NCBI GenBank assembly: GCA_022985045.1
Contig: CM040964.1
Coordinates: 4,519,505 to 4,583,504 of the forward strand
DNA length: 64,000 nucleotides
From: Macadamia tetraphylla
Lineage: Eukaryota; Streptophyta; Magnoliopsida; Proteales; Proteaceae
Reading direction: 5' to 3'
In this document: positions 47,331 through 58,989 of the stretch, piece after piece
How the letters are laid out: each line of letters opens with the position of its first letter
Position numbering within the stretch: the first letter of the stretch is position 1
Made by a program: the position numbers and the translations under genes
Notes under the pieces: model-generated
What the model was told of the DNA's origin: nothing
Databases searched by the model: none
Seen by the model: only the letters and a program-made list of their open reading frames with translations

Positions 47331-48472
47331 GATACATGCCAATCGATGAGATGATTGATTGAATCATGCTACGAATTTGACACGTGAACAATTCATTTGA
47401 AGACATTTGTATCTAGATTAGAATAGCCACATCATCTATCCATAAGCCAATAATTAAGATGTACATAAAAAAAGATTCCTATCATAAGAGTATATGAACT
47501 ATTTTTATAAGTGAATTTAATAATCCAAATTCCATTGGGCTGTTATGCCCGATCGGAGATCATACCATTAGTCTCCACCATGGATTTAGTTATCGGTATC
47601 GATATCAATCCAATATTGATCTGGATCGGATCAGCTCAATGTGTATTAGACACTTTTACCCTTAATTTTTCAGAAAAGGTACATTTTTTACTGTTTTACC
47701 TATGAAACGATAAGGGTAATCGGTCTGAATCGATCAGGTATTGGTATCGATCTCAGCCAATGCCAATACTGATACAATATGATCGATATGTCCGGTCTAA
47801 TATTGACACTTGAAACCATGGTCTCCACTAATAAAAAATCATTAGCAGCATGATTTTTTGTATAAATAATTCTATTTCTTGTATAAATATCATGCCTAAG
47901 GGCCTACATGTAAATACTTTATGTATAACAATTTGGATATCAAGAGTATATGGGGAATTACAGGTATTCATTTACGACAAGATTTCTACTGTATTATATT
48001 ATTATATTCCATTGATTATTTGTGCTTGCTGTGCTGTGGTTACTGTATCAGATGATCCTCGTAGTTTTGGATTATCCGAAGGGAACTCGATCCCCGATCC
48101 GGTTCTATGTGAACGGTGGTGTGATAGAATGCCACCCACTTGTATGGTTATTGTGTCAATATGCAGGGCAGAGAAACCGTGTGGATGCATCTTCAACCAT
48201 GGGGTGAGGGGGGTTAGTGCAATCTTTTCATGCCCACCTATGTCTAATCGTAGGCACATGTAAGCGGGTAGTTTTATATTTCTCTATAACTACTATTATT
48301 ATTTGGTGAAAAAAAAAAAAAACTATTGTCTAGGAAATCAGATTTTAAATTCAAAGTTGATACTTCATTAAGCTTTAGCTCATAAAATAGTGAAAAGCCC
48401 ATAAAAAGGTGAAAAGCTCCCAATGCCACTGGTGCTCTTGGCTTTGCTCCATCAAATCCACTCTTTGTTTCC
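47331..48472. other. Spacer with ATTGGTATC-type repeat and an unassigned frame
   Basis: The segment 47590-47815 has ATCGGTATCGATATC-like motifs. The plus-strand frame 47850-48263 (137 codons) contains GDDPRSF-like and Cys-rich stretches but no family I recognise, and its lower half looks like intergenic repeat sequence. Confidence 0.35.
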
Positions 48473-48480
48473 ATGATATA

Positions 48481-49453
48481 TAAGGGTGTCAATTGGTTCA
48501 GAACTATGTATTCGGTCAGGTTCCGATTTTGGTGCCAAGGACTGTTAGTGTGATCCATAATTGGACCAAGTCCAGTCTCAATTCTTCGAATTGGTACCTG
48601 TACCTGACCTATCGGTTCTAGTCCGATTATGGTTCTTATTCAGGAACAAGCAATAAATAAGGGCAAAGGTCCCTAGTTGAATTGCCCATTGAGATTTATC
48701 TCAAACGCTCAATTATCTACAATGTGACAAATTGGATGAGTCCCAACATCATATTTATAGATAAACAACAATAATTTTCAAGTTTCGTTCAAAGAAAAAA
48801 CACATATACATAAAAAAGATAAGAAAACTCATACAAAAAGTTGCAACACTATTGGAGATTGGAAATCAAACAAGTGCAACGTTGTAGAAAATGGAAAACC
48901 AACCTGCTGTAATGTTGTTGAGAAGAATCGACCAATTGGCCACCAAAAAATCGTGAGAAAAGAAAGAAGGGTTGCTTTCAGCCACTGCAATTTTGTCTTA
49001 AACAAAAAGTCGTTGTTATGCTAATTGGGAAAAGAGGAAAAACGAAATACGTCAAACTTGAAGAATTACAGTTAAATAGATTATTTAACTCACAGTTCAT
49101 GAGTCCTAAGGCAACAAAAACAAAAAAAGAAAAGAAAACAAGAAGGTTAGAATTGGACTATAATTATAACTATATAAGATGATTTATCATTTAGGTGATT
49201 AATTATGTCGGGTTTCCATATAAGTTACGTCAAGTTTTTAGTTAAAGAGGAAAAAGTAACATTAAGTTATTCGGTCCGATTTCGGTTAGATCCGACGGTT
49301 CTTGGCATACATTCATATCTAGACCGAGCTGAATTATAAATACTTATTTTAGATCCAGGATTTAACCATATTACAATGGGTTGGATTCGGTTCAGGGTAT
49401 TCGACTCGGAACTGGATTCGATTTTTGGTTTCAGTTCCGATTTGACAACCTTA
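48481..49453. mobile_element. hAT-like non-autonomous element, 973 bp, exact 8-bp TSD
   Basis: The left end is TAAGGGTGTCAATTGG and the reverse-complemented right end is TAAGGTTGTCAAATCGG. ATGATATA lies immediately outside both ends (48473-48480 and 49454-49461). Subterminal GGTTCCGATTTTGG / GGTTTCAGTTCCGATT motifs are inverted relative to each other. No transposase frame. Confidence 0.88.
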
Positions 49454-49619
49454 ATGATATATACAGATTAGAGGAACTAAATGACTAAGGATAATTGGGT
49501 TGGGCTGTGTTGAATCTTTTAAACCATAGTCCAACCCTGGGTCCCCTAAATCAATCAGGCCCAATCCAAACCAAAGTTGGGCTGGAATATCTTAGTCTTG
49601 GCTGGGCCTGAAAGCCTAA

Positions 49620-49996
49620 GGTGTTTGGTTACATAATTCGTTAGAAAGTCTTTATAATGAAACGCGATTTTTTTTTTTTTTTTAATTGTTTGGTTGTTTT
49701 TTGAGTTGATTTTACTTAAGAATACCAATTCATTTGAAACAGCTTGTAAAGCTAAATGTGATTCATCTGAGAAATAAGGTAAATAGCAAAACTCATATTT
49801 GATATACATAATTCTAACCCTCATATAAATAGTTCATGTAAGTAGTATTTCGAAAGAATCACAAAAATTGAGATGGGTAACCAAACAGTTTTCCCAAAAA
49901 TCTTAAAAATAAATACAATTCAATAGAAACACTCTCTATGAACTTATTGCCAAATCCAAAATAAAACTCTAACGAATTATGTAACCAAACACATCC
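49620..49996. mobile_element. Tourist-like MITE, 377 bp
   Basis: The left end GGTGTTTGGTTACATAATTC, then GTTAGA, matches the reverse complement of the right end GGATGTGTTTGGTTACATAA, then TTCGTTAGA, over about 28 bases with a small offset. TAA flanks both ends (49617-49619 and 49997-49999). Confidence 0.85.
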
Positions 49997-50860
49997 TAAT
50001 CATCACTGCATTAATTCTTGAATGAGTCGCGTCATAGACATGTCCTTAGTTTAGTAGTTAGCATCTCACGATCAAAACATACTTTCCTGAAAAGTAAACG
50101 GATCAGGTTCACATACGAGAATGTTCATGTACATCCCTAATCCGTGGATTTAGAATCTATTAAATGAAGAGATAAAAAATGAATTGATTCTAAATCTATG
50201 GACCAAAGACATTCTCTTACGTAAACTTAATTCGCTCTCCCTTGAAAAGGCGTTTACCATTTATTTCTCCAAGAAGAAGAGATGCCTCCAATTAAATTCA
50301 CGGCCATAATAATTAATAAAGTTTCCAAGTCCAAAAGGTCTTCATGAGTGGAGTTTTAGCCGCAGATGGAGGAGACTTTGGACCCAATCAAACCGACTAC
50401 TAAGTCCAAAACATTTCTCATTGACTAAGTAATCCAAAATTAGTCCATGACTGATTAAATACAGGTCACAGACATGTTCCTATTTCGCTGCTTAAAGCTA
50501 GGTTGACTCATTGCTCCTCGTTCATCTTTTAAGCTCATATCATATGGATCCGGTGATCTAAGATGGAGTATGATGGTGCTATTAGAGTCAATACAAATTA
50601 TTTTATGAGAAAAAAGATCCCCGCTTCTGTCCCACACCTTGTCACATAATGAGTTGTGTATCTTCATCGTTATTCTCTTTCATCAAACACTATGTGGGTT
50701 TGTTATTAAATAAATCCCTTTTTCACAGTAATTGGTGTGGTGCAGGAGTTTCTCTTATGTCAGGCGTATGAAAAAACTATATCTTTATCTTATTTATAAA
50801 ATTATATGAAAGAAAGAAAAATATATTTAGGTATTATTTTATGTTAGGGGAGAGGTAGTC
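49997..50860. other. AT-rich spacer
   Basis: No gene or element recognised. A minus-strand 70-codon frame at 50455-50667 has no recognisable motif. Confidence 0.4.
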
Positions 50861-50864
50861 TGAG

Positions 50865-51165
50865 CAAAGAGGCTAGCCTACACCCTAACAAAGATTTTTC
50901 TATATATTTTTTTTCTTCTCTTCTTTAAAAAAATAAAAAATAAAAAAAATAATAAAAAAAAGGTGTAGGCTATGCCACTTGTAGAGAGAGTTTTTTTCCG
51001 GATCCAACTCATCTATTGCACACGAGGGGCGATAGAGTAGATCCGACACCCAGGAGTGCCTCGTCACGGAACCCAACATTGGGCGTGCGCTTCAGAGCGC
51101 TCTAGAGCTTTGAATCTACGCTGCCGTCCCTTGTGCGCAATAGAGGAGCCCAACCCCGATTTTCT
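50865..51165. repeat. Nested imperfect inverted repeats (foldback)
   Basis: Outer arms: GGCTAGCCTACACCC (about 50871-50885) pairs with GGTGTAGGCTATGCC (50963-50977). Inner pair: GGATCCAACTCATCTATTGC (from 51000), then ACACGAGGGGCGATAGAGTAG, pairs imperfectly with GAATCTACGCTGCCGTCCCT (from 51112), then TGTGCGCAATAGAGGAGCCC. Between them is the palindrome-like GCGCTTCAGAGCGC. GC content is higher than in the flanks. Confidence 0.6.
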
Positions 51166-52207
51166 ATATTAGGATTCAATCATGTCAGATTTGACACCAG
51201 CTAGGATCAATGCCTCGTTTGGATTCCAATATAATGTCAAATGTGCTCTTTTTTCATGCTAATATCTCCCATTGAATCAGAATCTAAGGATTTGAAGTGC
51301 TACTGGAATAGGTATTAGGTCTAGATTGCATTTTGAAGTGAGAAAATAGAGAAGAATTAGATTTAAAGTGCATTCTAGACCTAGAATCTATTTCGAAAAT
51401 GATTATCAAGCACAACCCAAATATTTTAAGGACTTCATCGACTAATTTCCTATGTAGGATCAATAAATGACAAAATGAGAAACATAAACTTTTCTTTTTT
51501 GATTAATTTCAACCAAGTTAGGTTCCACCAAACCCGACGGTTAGGGAACAAAAAAGGTCAAAAAAAGAAAAACTATTCTTGCACCAAGTCAACAAAGAAT
51601 TGAGATGTCATTGTCCTCATTACAAATTATAATTTTGATCACTACTAGTGTCGTTGTTGATAGGAATGATATGCAAATCACAATAGAGCAGTGAGAGACA
51701 TTAATACAGAAAAGGGAATTCATCTGTATAATCATATTCAATCTAGGACAAAGTCTTCCTTCACCAGATGGTGAAATTCACAACTTGCTATTCTAAGGTT
51801 CACAAATCCATATAGGGTTTTAATACCTTTCTCAAAAAATTCCTCATAACACTAATGTTGGGGATTCCTATTGAAAACCACTAGTTGTAATTTTCAATAA
51901 TGCTTTGTTGTTTTTACTTTCTCTACTAAAATCTCTTGAAATTGTAAATTTGTATAGAATGTATTTGATTGTTGTTTGGTTCGCCTGGTTAAAATGACTC
52001 CATATAAAATTTTAAATTCATCATCTTTAAATGTTTTGACCAAGGAAGCACATTTTATAGATTACACTCATATGGAACCAATGGATGGATATCCAGTTTT
52101 GCCATATGATAATTTGGATGAGAATGAAATCATATAAATAAGTAGACCTCGACATTTCCTACTGTAAGTATATTATAAATAGATAGACCCCAACATCTCC
52201 TCCTGAT
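51166..52207. other. AT-rich spacer
   Basis: Nothing recognisable as gene or element. Confidence 0.4.
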
Positions 52208-52611
52208 TAGGGATGTAAATTGATTGAATTCAAATCGGATATGTTCGGATTCAGATATTTATTGATTGGATTCATATATCCTTAAACGAATACGGATGCA
52301 TATCGAATTCAAATTTTCAACTATTCATTTACTCTCTGACTTGTGTAATCAAGACATTCCTTCCCACAGTGAATATAATTTGCTCTTAATCTATCTTTTC
52401 AAGTTGTTTTAACTCTTCTCCTCATTCTCTAGAACTTATTTAAACTTTAAGAACCCTCAAAATTATTAACTGATTATTTAATTCAATCAGACAATTATTT
52501 TTCAGACAATTCAGAACTTATTATGAATATCCTTTAACCAAATACAAATACCTCTAAACAAATACAAATGTGAATTCAAATTTAGATTTTGATTATCTAT
52601 TCACATCCCTA
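52208..52611. mobile_element. hAT-like MITE, 404 bp
   Basis: The left end TAGGGATGTAAATTG matches the reverse complement of the right end, TAGGGATGTGAATAG. Subterminal GAATTCAAAT and ATTTAGATT motifs recur. The flanking octamers (CTCCTGAT and CTTCCTAT) agree at only 5 of 8 positions, so an old hAT insertion is likely but not proven. Confidence 0.6.
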
Positions 52612-55600
52612 CTTCCTATATGTATATTTATCTACCCATATACATTGGCCTCGCTTCTCCATGTCCAGGCCAACGCTTGTCACGTTTATTGTCATCTAAC
52701 AAGGTAAAAATGGGTACTAATTCTCTATGTCGAGGCCGACACTTGTCACTTTGTCGTCATCTAAGAAGGTAAAAATGGGTAGTGATGAAAGCAAAAGAAA
52801 CAAATTATTGACACCTGTAACAGTTTACTACAGGGGAACCATGTGCGTAGGAGAGACAGAAGCATGGCGCCAAGACGCAGGACCACGTGGACATTGGTCC
52901 TACTCTGCGGCACCAATGCGAACTGTGAACCTACAAGGCCACAACCGCCCACCTCCCCCATGGAAAGAGATGATGAAAAGGAAGTAGAAACGCTTCCAAA
53001 AAAATGGTGCTTTTTCCATCTTTCGATTCTGAAAACTTTGAATTCGGTGAAAGGTCTCTGCAATCTATACAAAGTTCACGTTGGTGCTTATCTTTTCTGT
53101 TGACTTCTCTTTCTCTCATCTGATCATCCCTATTGGAGTATCATGATTTCACCCCACACTGACAGTATCTTTCGGTTTCTTATCACATCATGCCCGAGTT
53201 TTCCTTTTCAGTCTATTTTGATTGCAGATCAGGGAAGGAAGTGCTTCTTGCGTCTTCAGATCGTAACTATTAACCCTTTGGAAATCATAGAAAAGAAGAT
53301 TAAACGAGACAAATGCCTAACACAATGCCACACAACACATGCTCGATCTAATTCCCAAGTGAAAAATAGTGACTTTTTGTATTGCTTCTGTACATAATCA
53401 TGTGCAAGGAAGACAAGGATGAGTGAAATTTCATGAGCTGACGACAGAACTTGAGGATGATTCAGAGAATTGGCTATCGAAGACGAGATGGCATCATCAG
53501 TTCGTCACACTTGTATGAAATGATAGAGGTATGCACCAAGGAATATTGACTTTTCGATTCATGGAGGAAAAAGTTAGGTATTGTTCACATGTAACCCAGA
53601 AGAGAAACAGTCAAAGACTATCATTTTAAGTATTGGAGATGGCATTCGGTGGCTGCCCAGAGAAATTAGAGGTCGGCAATGGTGTTTCTGGGTCGGCCTG
53701 TACCCACGGGGACAGGTCGTCCTTTGAAGTTCTGAGTGATTCTTACGTGATTGTGATTGCCTTTCTCTTTCTTTTTTGCCTTTTTCCCTGTACCTTAGAC
53801 TTGCTAATGTTGTTCATTTCTTTCCTTTCTGATCGACATTAATGCTTACATGTGCCCCACTCTTCCAGCCTCCATTGATGTGATGCTTACCTTTCTACTT
53901 TATTCAGGCGAAGATAAAAAGTCCACTCCTGCATTTATTCCTATGTCGAATAAGTGGTTGATTGGTTTGCTCACAGAAGCCACCAGAAGTGTTCTTCTTC
54001 CTATCTCAGTTCTCACATATAATTCAACTCAGCTGGGCATTATCCCAATTGGATGAGATGTGGGTCCAAAATTGACACCCTTTCTTCCGATTTCCCATTT
54101 GAATTATACCATTTTATCATTTGTCATTGGTGTGATGTGCAGATTTTGCTCACATTGATACCGTGGAAACTTTATCCTTTTTGGAGGTGGAGTTTAAACT
54201 CTAAAGCGATAAATAATGAACCCCTAGGTTAGTGAGGAGGTGGAATTCTGTATGGACAATCTCCAAGGTCATCTTGGAAGCATTTACTTTCAAAATAACT
54301 TAAAGAATAATGATTGAAATGAGAGAGTTAGAATTGAAAAGAGGATTATTCACTTCTTTCTTTCATTCAAATTGTGCAAGAGATTTTTATCTTGCGCGGA
54401 TCTTACTTTTCAAAGAATCCTTCGTTAGTGGTTATGAATCACTAGTATCTTTTAATTTATCATGTGTTCATCTTCAAGTTTTGTAAACATATGATTGTAC
54501 TTATATTGTTATCAATTCAATTTTAAATTTTACCACTTATTAAAAGGGTTTTTGCAATATATATGAGGTTGGCTCATTGCCCTATGCACACTTTGGATTT
54601 AGGCCTCAAAACCTTAAAATATAACGGTTCAAAAAAGAAAGAAAATAAATAACATTTATCTCACATATTGGATTAATTGTATGATTGCATAAGTTTCTAT
54701 CAAAGAAAAAAGGAAAAAGATTGCATAATTTGTGTGATGTTAGTACTCTAGTTGTCAAAATCACTTTAGACGTCGGATGAAAAATTAATACTACTCGAAT
54801 AATTTGGACCTTTGATTAAATAAGGAGAAGATACTTAAGGTATGTAGTTGAAATAGACCTCCAACCAGCAACCTCACATAAAAAAACAGTGCATTTTTTC
54901 TTCACATCATCTAAAACCTCGTTCTCCTCTAATGGTATAGGTAGTTGGTAGTTGCCCCCCTTAGAAAAAATAAAAAAAGAAATCCGTAGGTGGCATAATA
55001 TCAATGGTTCAAGATTCATTAGAACCAAAGATTCATTAGACCATTTTTGTTTTTCTTCAAAGTATGAGACGACTAACTATGAACGGTTAGTTCAGTTGGC
55101 ATTTGGCAAGGACCAACAAGTCTCCTCTAAGGGGACCACACCCAATGGATGGTGTGGATAGGGTGGGATGATTACTTGTAAGGGAGGGGATCTAACTTAA
55201 AGACCAACGCCTCATACTTAAGAGGTCATGTTGTCATCCAGTAAACTATTGCACGTAAAAAATAAAGATGATTATACAAAAATTTCCATCATAAAATTTC
55301 TTAAAACCATGTCCTATAGCCTTTATCTAACAAGAATCTAGGGTTTTAACTCAGTCAAGGTAGATGCACTTGGCTTGAGCATTTGGGCCGCGTTTGGTAA
55401 TTTCCCGTGTTGCTTCAGTGTTCTTCTCCTGAGCTTTAGTAGCAGATTCTCCTTGTATAAAGAGGAAATAAATGCAGGCGTTTGTGAAAGAGACACGTAG
55501 CAACTATTTGTTACCGCTGAGATCTGACTCTGGGACCAATAAATATATAAAGTACCTTTTTGGCTTCACGTCATACTACAAAAGAAGTTGTATACGGAGA

Positions 55601-56390
55601 GGTGAGGCCGTGAGGGGACCACGCGGATAGGAACTAAGAAATTCGAATTCGAATGACGAAATTACCCTTATCATTGCATCGGTTGAGCAACTCTTCTTTG
55701 CCGGTTAAATATTTTTTCTTTTCTTCAATATGGACATTATCATGGCATATAATTGTCCATGTCAATATATCGGCCAATTGTATGGTCTCCGTATGATTAC
55801 CATTATTGTACTATATCTAATATATATATGGAATCTATTTGTTCTCTCTCTTTTTATATTAGATTTTCGCATTGAATGGATTTCATGTGTTGAATTACAC
55901 ATCATAAAATGATTCTTATACGAAAATCTGTTCCAAACTCTCATTGAAGACCTATATGGATCAATGGTGTTAGTTTCTATTGAGGGTTAAATGGTTTGAA
56001 ATTTTATTTTTATATAAATTTGAGAGTAAAATAGTTTGATTTGATCTGATACAGCCAATCTGTGATTCTGTATCAGTATCCTTATTATTATCGATAGAAG
56101 CTAGAAATAATTGACCATGTGTTATTGATTGCTATTTATATTAATACAAAAATGATAGAATATGTTTTAAAGAAATTAATGTTATGATGAAATTTCTTAC
56201 GTATTTATTTGTCATGTACTTTTGGAATAGCTATAGAGGAGTATTTATTATTAAAAAAAAAAATCTGCATTATTTTGGGTGTTAGAAAGGAAATTCACAT
56301 TGTGGCATTTCCGTAATTAGGCATTGAAACCAAGGGCAAAATGGGAGCAGCACTCCCCGTATGTGTTGGATGGGGAGAGAAGCTTTGCCT
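52612..56390. other. Intergenic region upstream of the ERF gene
   Basis: Several short plus-strand frames occur (52727-52987, 53143-53397, 53633-53842, 53850-54056). None shows a motif I recognise. A local duplication covers CTCTATGTCGAGGCCGACAC at about 52722 and CTCCATGTCCAGGCCAACGC at about 52657. Near 55388, GGCCGCGTTTGGTAATTTCC resembles a lone Tourist end. An expressed non-coding or fast-evolving gene in 52.7-54.1 kb cannot be excluded. Confidence 0.35.
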
Positions 56391-56851
56391 TGTAAGTTGT
56401 AACTATAAATACTACTCATGGGTGCTTAAGAAAGTTAAAGATGCAGAGCAGAACATAGCAGAGTTTTCATCTTGCTCCTCCTCTCTGTCTCTCTGAATTT
56501 TCATCGAACACAAACCATTTCATTTCTCGCTCAAGTTTCATTTTTGAATTCGATTTTCTCTGTATTTTTCGATGATCCACGTTTTTCTTCGGATCATTTA
56601 GATTTTTCCGCTGCAAATTCAGTCCATCCTTCTTCTTTCCTTCATTCCATTTTCTAATTCTGTCAAAATCCGTTCAGTTCTCTCAACTGGTTTCTCTTTC
56701 CATTTCTATTTGTTCTTAGTCTCTTACACTGGAATTTCATACTTTCTTTTCTCCATTTGCAGAACAAAAGGGATAATTTTTATAGTTCCCTCTGTTTCCT
56801 GCACATTATTTTCCACCGTCTTTCTCCGTGTTCGTTATCTCGCCGGGAAAA
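56391..56851 (+). promoter_or_regulatory. Promoter and 5' leader of the ERF gene, with two uORFs
   Basis: TATAAAT at 56404-56410 is a good TATA box and predicts a start near 56435. In the roughly 415-nt leader there are two upstream ATGs before the main start: ATGCAGAGCAGAACATAG (56441-56458, MQSRT) and 56572-56601 (MIHVFLRII). Both terminate before the main start. The leader is pyrimidine-rich. uORFs usually reduce main-frame translation; that effect here is inferred. Confidence 0.65.
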
Positions 56852-57781
56852 ATGGAAAGAAGCTCAGATACAGATGCTTCACTGTCTTTCATGACCGGTA
56901 TCGACATTCGCTCATCTCTATCGGAACTCTTACTATCTGGTGGGACAAACCCATTAGACTCGATCTTCTCTAATTTCCCGATTTCAAACGCTGTGAACAG
57001 TCCAGCACAAGAGCCATTAGGTTCCTCCGTTTATCTTCGCCAGAAGGAGCTGCTACAAAAGTTCAGCGACGAAAGCAGAGCTAATAGAGCAATTGGTCGA
57101 ACAGCATTGACCTTCCCTTTCCCTCAGCAGAGAATTCAGGATTATGCATTTACAGGTACTGGCCTGAGTTCATGTAGGAAGAAGCTCTACAGAGGGGTGA
57201 GACAGAGGCATTGGGGGAAATGGGTTGCAGAGATTAGGCTACCACAGAACAGGATGAGGATCTGGTTGGGAACACACGATACTGCCGAAGCAGCAGCGTA
57301 TGCCTATGACCGGGCTGCGTATAAACTACGCGGTGAGTACGCTCGCTTGAATTTCCCTAACCTCAGAGACGATGGGATTAAGTTTGGATTTGCAGACTCT
57401 GCCAAGCTAAGTGCTGTGAGGTCCTCTGTGGACGCCAAAATTCAAGCCATCTGTCAGAAGTTAAGGAAGAAGAAGAAGAAGTCCAGTAAAGATGGTGATG
57501 CCCTTGAAAGAAGCAGTCGTGATGATGGCGGTGGTGAAGAGATTGAGAAGCGAAGAAAGATAGATTCATCGTCTTCGCCATTGTCGACGTCTTCTTCATC
57601 ACACGTTCCTGTTGAGAAATGGTGCGAAGAAATGTTCTCGCCATCTAATTCTGCGTCTTTTGTTTCCACAAAGCCTCCAGTAATTGCAGAGGAGGAAGGC
57701 TTGGAATTTGAAGAAGGTTGTTCTCTTGCGAGGTTGCCCTCGTTTGATCCAGAATTGATCTGGGAAGTTCTAGCCACTTGA
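56852..57781 (+). CDS. AP2/ERF transcription factor, DREB A-6 / ERF061-like
   Basis: A single-exon gene encoding 309 residues. The AP2 domain spans about 112-170 and binds GCC-box or DRE-type promoter elements in the nucleus. It reads KLYRGVRQRHWGKWVAEIRL, PQNRMRIWLGTHDTAEAAAY and AYDRAAYKLRGEYARLNFPN, with YRG and RAYD-type elements intact. Val at AP2 position 14 (KWVAEIR) and Leu at 19 match the RAP2.4/ERF061 (A-6) branch rather than classic ERF (Ala14/Asp19). A basic run KLRKKKKK (about 203-210) and KRRK near 236 are probable nuclear localisation signals. The C-terminus is Ser-rich and then acidic, ending SFDPELIWEVLAT, a likely activation motif. The start at 56852 is preferred because it is the first ATG and is followed by the conserved-looking MERSSDTD; an in-frame extension upstream lacks an ATG. 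The ERF061 assignment is from memory. Confidence 0.93.
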   Translation: MERSSDTDASLSFMTGIDIRSSLSELLLSGGTNPLDSIFSNFPISNAVNSPAQEPLGSSVYLRQKELLQKFSDESRANRAIGRTALTFPFPQQRIQDYAFTGTGLSSCRKKLYRGVRQRHWGKWVAEIRLPQNRMRIWLGTHDTAEAAAYAYDRAAYKLRGEYARLNFPNLRDDGIKFGFADSAKLSAVRSSVDAKIQAICQKLRKKKKKSSKDGDALERSSRDDGGGEEIEKRRKIDSSSSPLSTSSSSHVPVEKWCEEMFSPSNSASFVSTKPPVIAEEEGLEFEEGCSLARLPSFDPELIWEVLAT

Positions 57782-58139
57782 TGACAGAACCAGAGAAGAT
57801 CTGTTCTGAGAAAGTTATACATAGTTTTTAAGATGGGTTAGCTTTTGGAAATGTAGGATCCGTATCTGTTAATTTCCTACCTTTGTTAGTTTTGTAGAGG
57901 TCACAGCTTTTGTGAGGTCCCGAACATGAAGGAAAGAGAGTAGTTTTGATCGTACTGTACTGTACTGGTTAGAGAAGGTTTGTACTTTGTACTTTGTAGT
58001 CTATTTTATTTGGGGTCTCTGGTTCATGTTCTAAATTCGGATGGGATCGGTTAGTATCGGCTGACAAATGGAATGATGTCGGCTAATCCCGATAAATCGT
58101 AACAAAATCTGATTAAAAAAAAAAAAACACAGATATTTT
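57782..58139. other. 3' untranslated region and flank of the ERF gene
   Basis: Contains the probable 3' UTR. TACTGTACTGTACTGG (57954-57969) and TTTGTACTTTGTACTTTG (57978-57995) are short direct repeats. The LTR retrotransposon starts immediately after. Confidence 0.5.
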
Positions 58140-58182
58140 TGTTACGTGCACATGGGAGGTTTTCATACATGTAAGAGGGTGA

Positions 58183-58632
58183 TCTCTGTTAATTAAAACG
58201 GGAACGGCAAAAAAACATTGTTCGGTACGGACATGTTTTAAACAGATCAAAACGTGAATGGGACGGTCAAAAATAAGTCAAATACGGTGAAAAAGGGAAA
58301 AAATAAAAAATGGACAATACGTGTTTTAAACGTTTATATTTAAATAATACGGTGTCAAAAAACACGGCAATATATAGACATAAATTGGCATAATAATTCT
58401 CTAAATACCTAGACAACAATCAAAACAAATATAGATAATATTCATTTGAAGTTTTAAACGCGTATCCATTTTTAATATCCGTTTTTTTACTATAAAAAAA
58501 AACGGATATGCGTTTAAAACTTCAGATAGCCCCGTTCCCATTTTTTACCGACTTTCTGTGAAAAAATCGACAAACGGAGTTTAAAACGGCAAAAAAAAAG
58601 GGACGACGTTTTAAACGCGAATAAACTAACAA
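58183..58632. mobile_element. MULE-type MITE, copy 2, inside an LTR
   Basis: Homologous to 3297-3764 along most of its length. It is flanked by exact 9-bp repeats AGAGGGTGA (58174-58182 and 58633-58641). The undisturbed 3' LTR of the host element has a single related GGATGGTGA at the same point, which proves that this element inserted there. Ends read TCTCTGTTAATTAAAACG and GCGAATAAACTAACAA. No coding content. Confidence 0.9.
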
Positions 58633-58989
58633 AGAGGGTGATAGAGTGGAAGGCGGGTAAGTAATTGTAAAAGTCAATAGTTACATGTAGTTAGGAGTCT
58701 TTTACCCAAAAAAAAAAAACATGTAGTTAGGAGTCGAATTTAAATGGTCGTGGAGTCGTGGGATAATGGGATGGTGGTTTTACATGGGAGTTGTGGTGTG
58801 TAACGGTTGTAAACACTTCTTTAAATATTATTATCTAAATGAAGTGGGTAGAATGTTTTATCCTTATTATTTCTCTAGCGAGAACGAGGTCAGCTTCCTC
58901 TATTAAGCTAAACCAAATTCCTACTTCCTCTCCCCCAATCTCTACTTTTTCTCTATTGTTTATCCCTTCTCTCTTGCAAGCTAGGGAAA

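Noticed and set aside
47850..48263. 137-codon plus-strand frame with Cys-rich end
   Set aside because: No family recognised; the lower part resembles intergenic repeat sequence.
52727..54056. Series of short plus-strand frames as a multi-exon gene
   Set aside because: No frame shows a conserved motif and no consistent splice chain could be built by eye; transcript data could change this.
57378..57822. Minus-strand frames opposite the ERF gene
   Set aside because: Antisense shadows of a clear AP2/ERF coding sequence.
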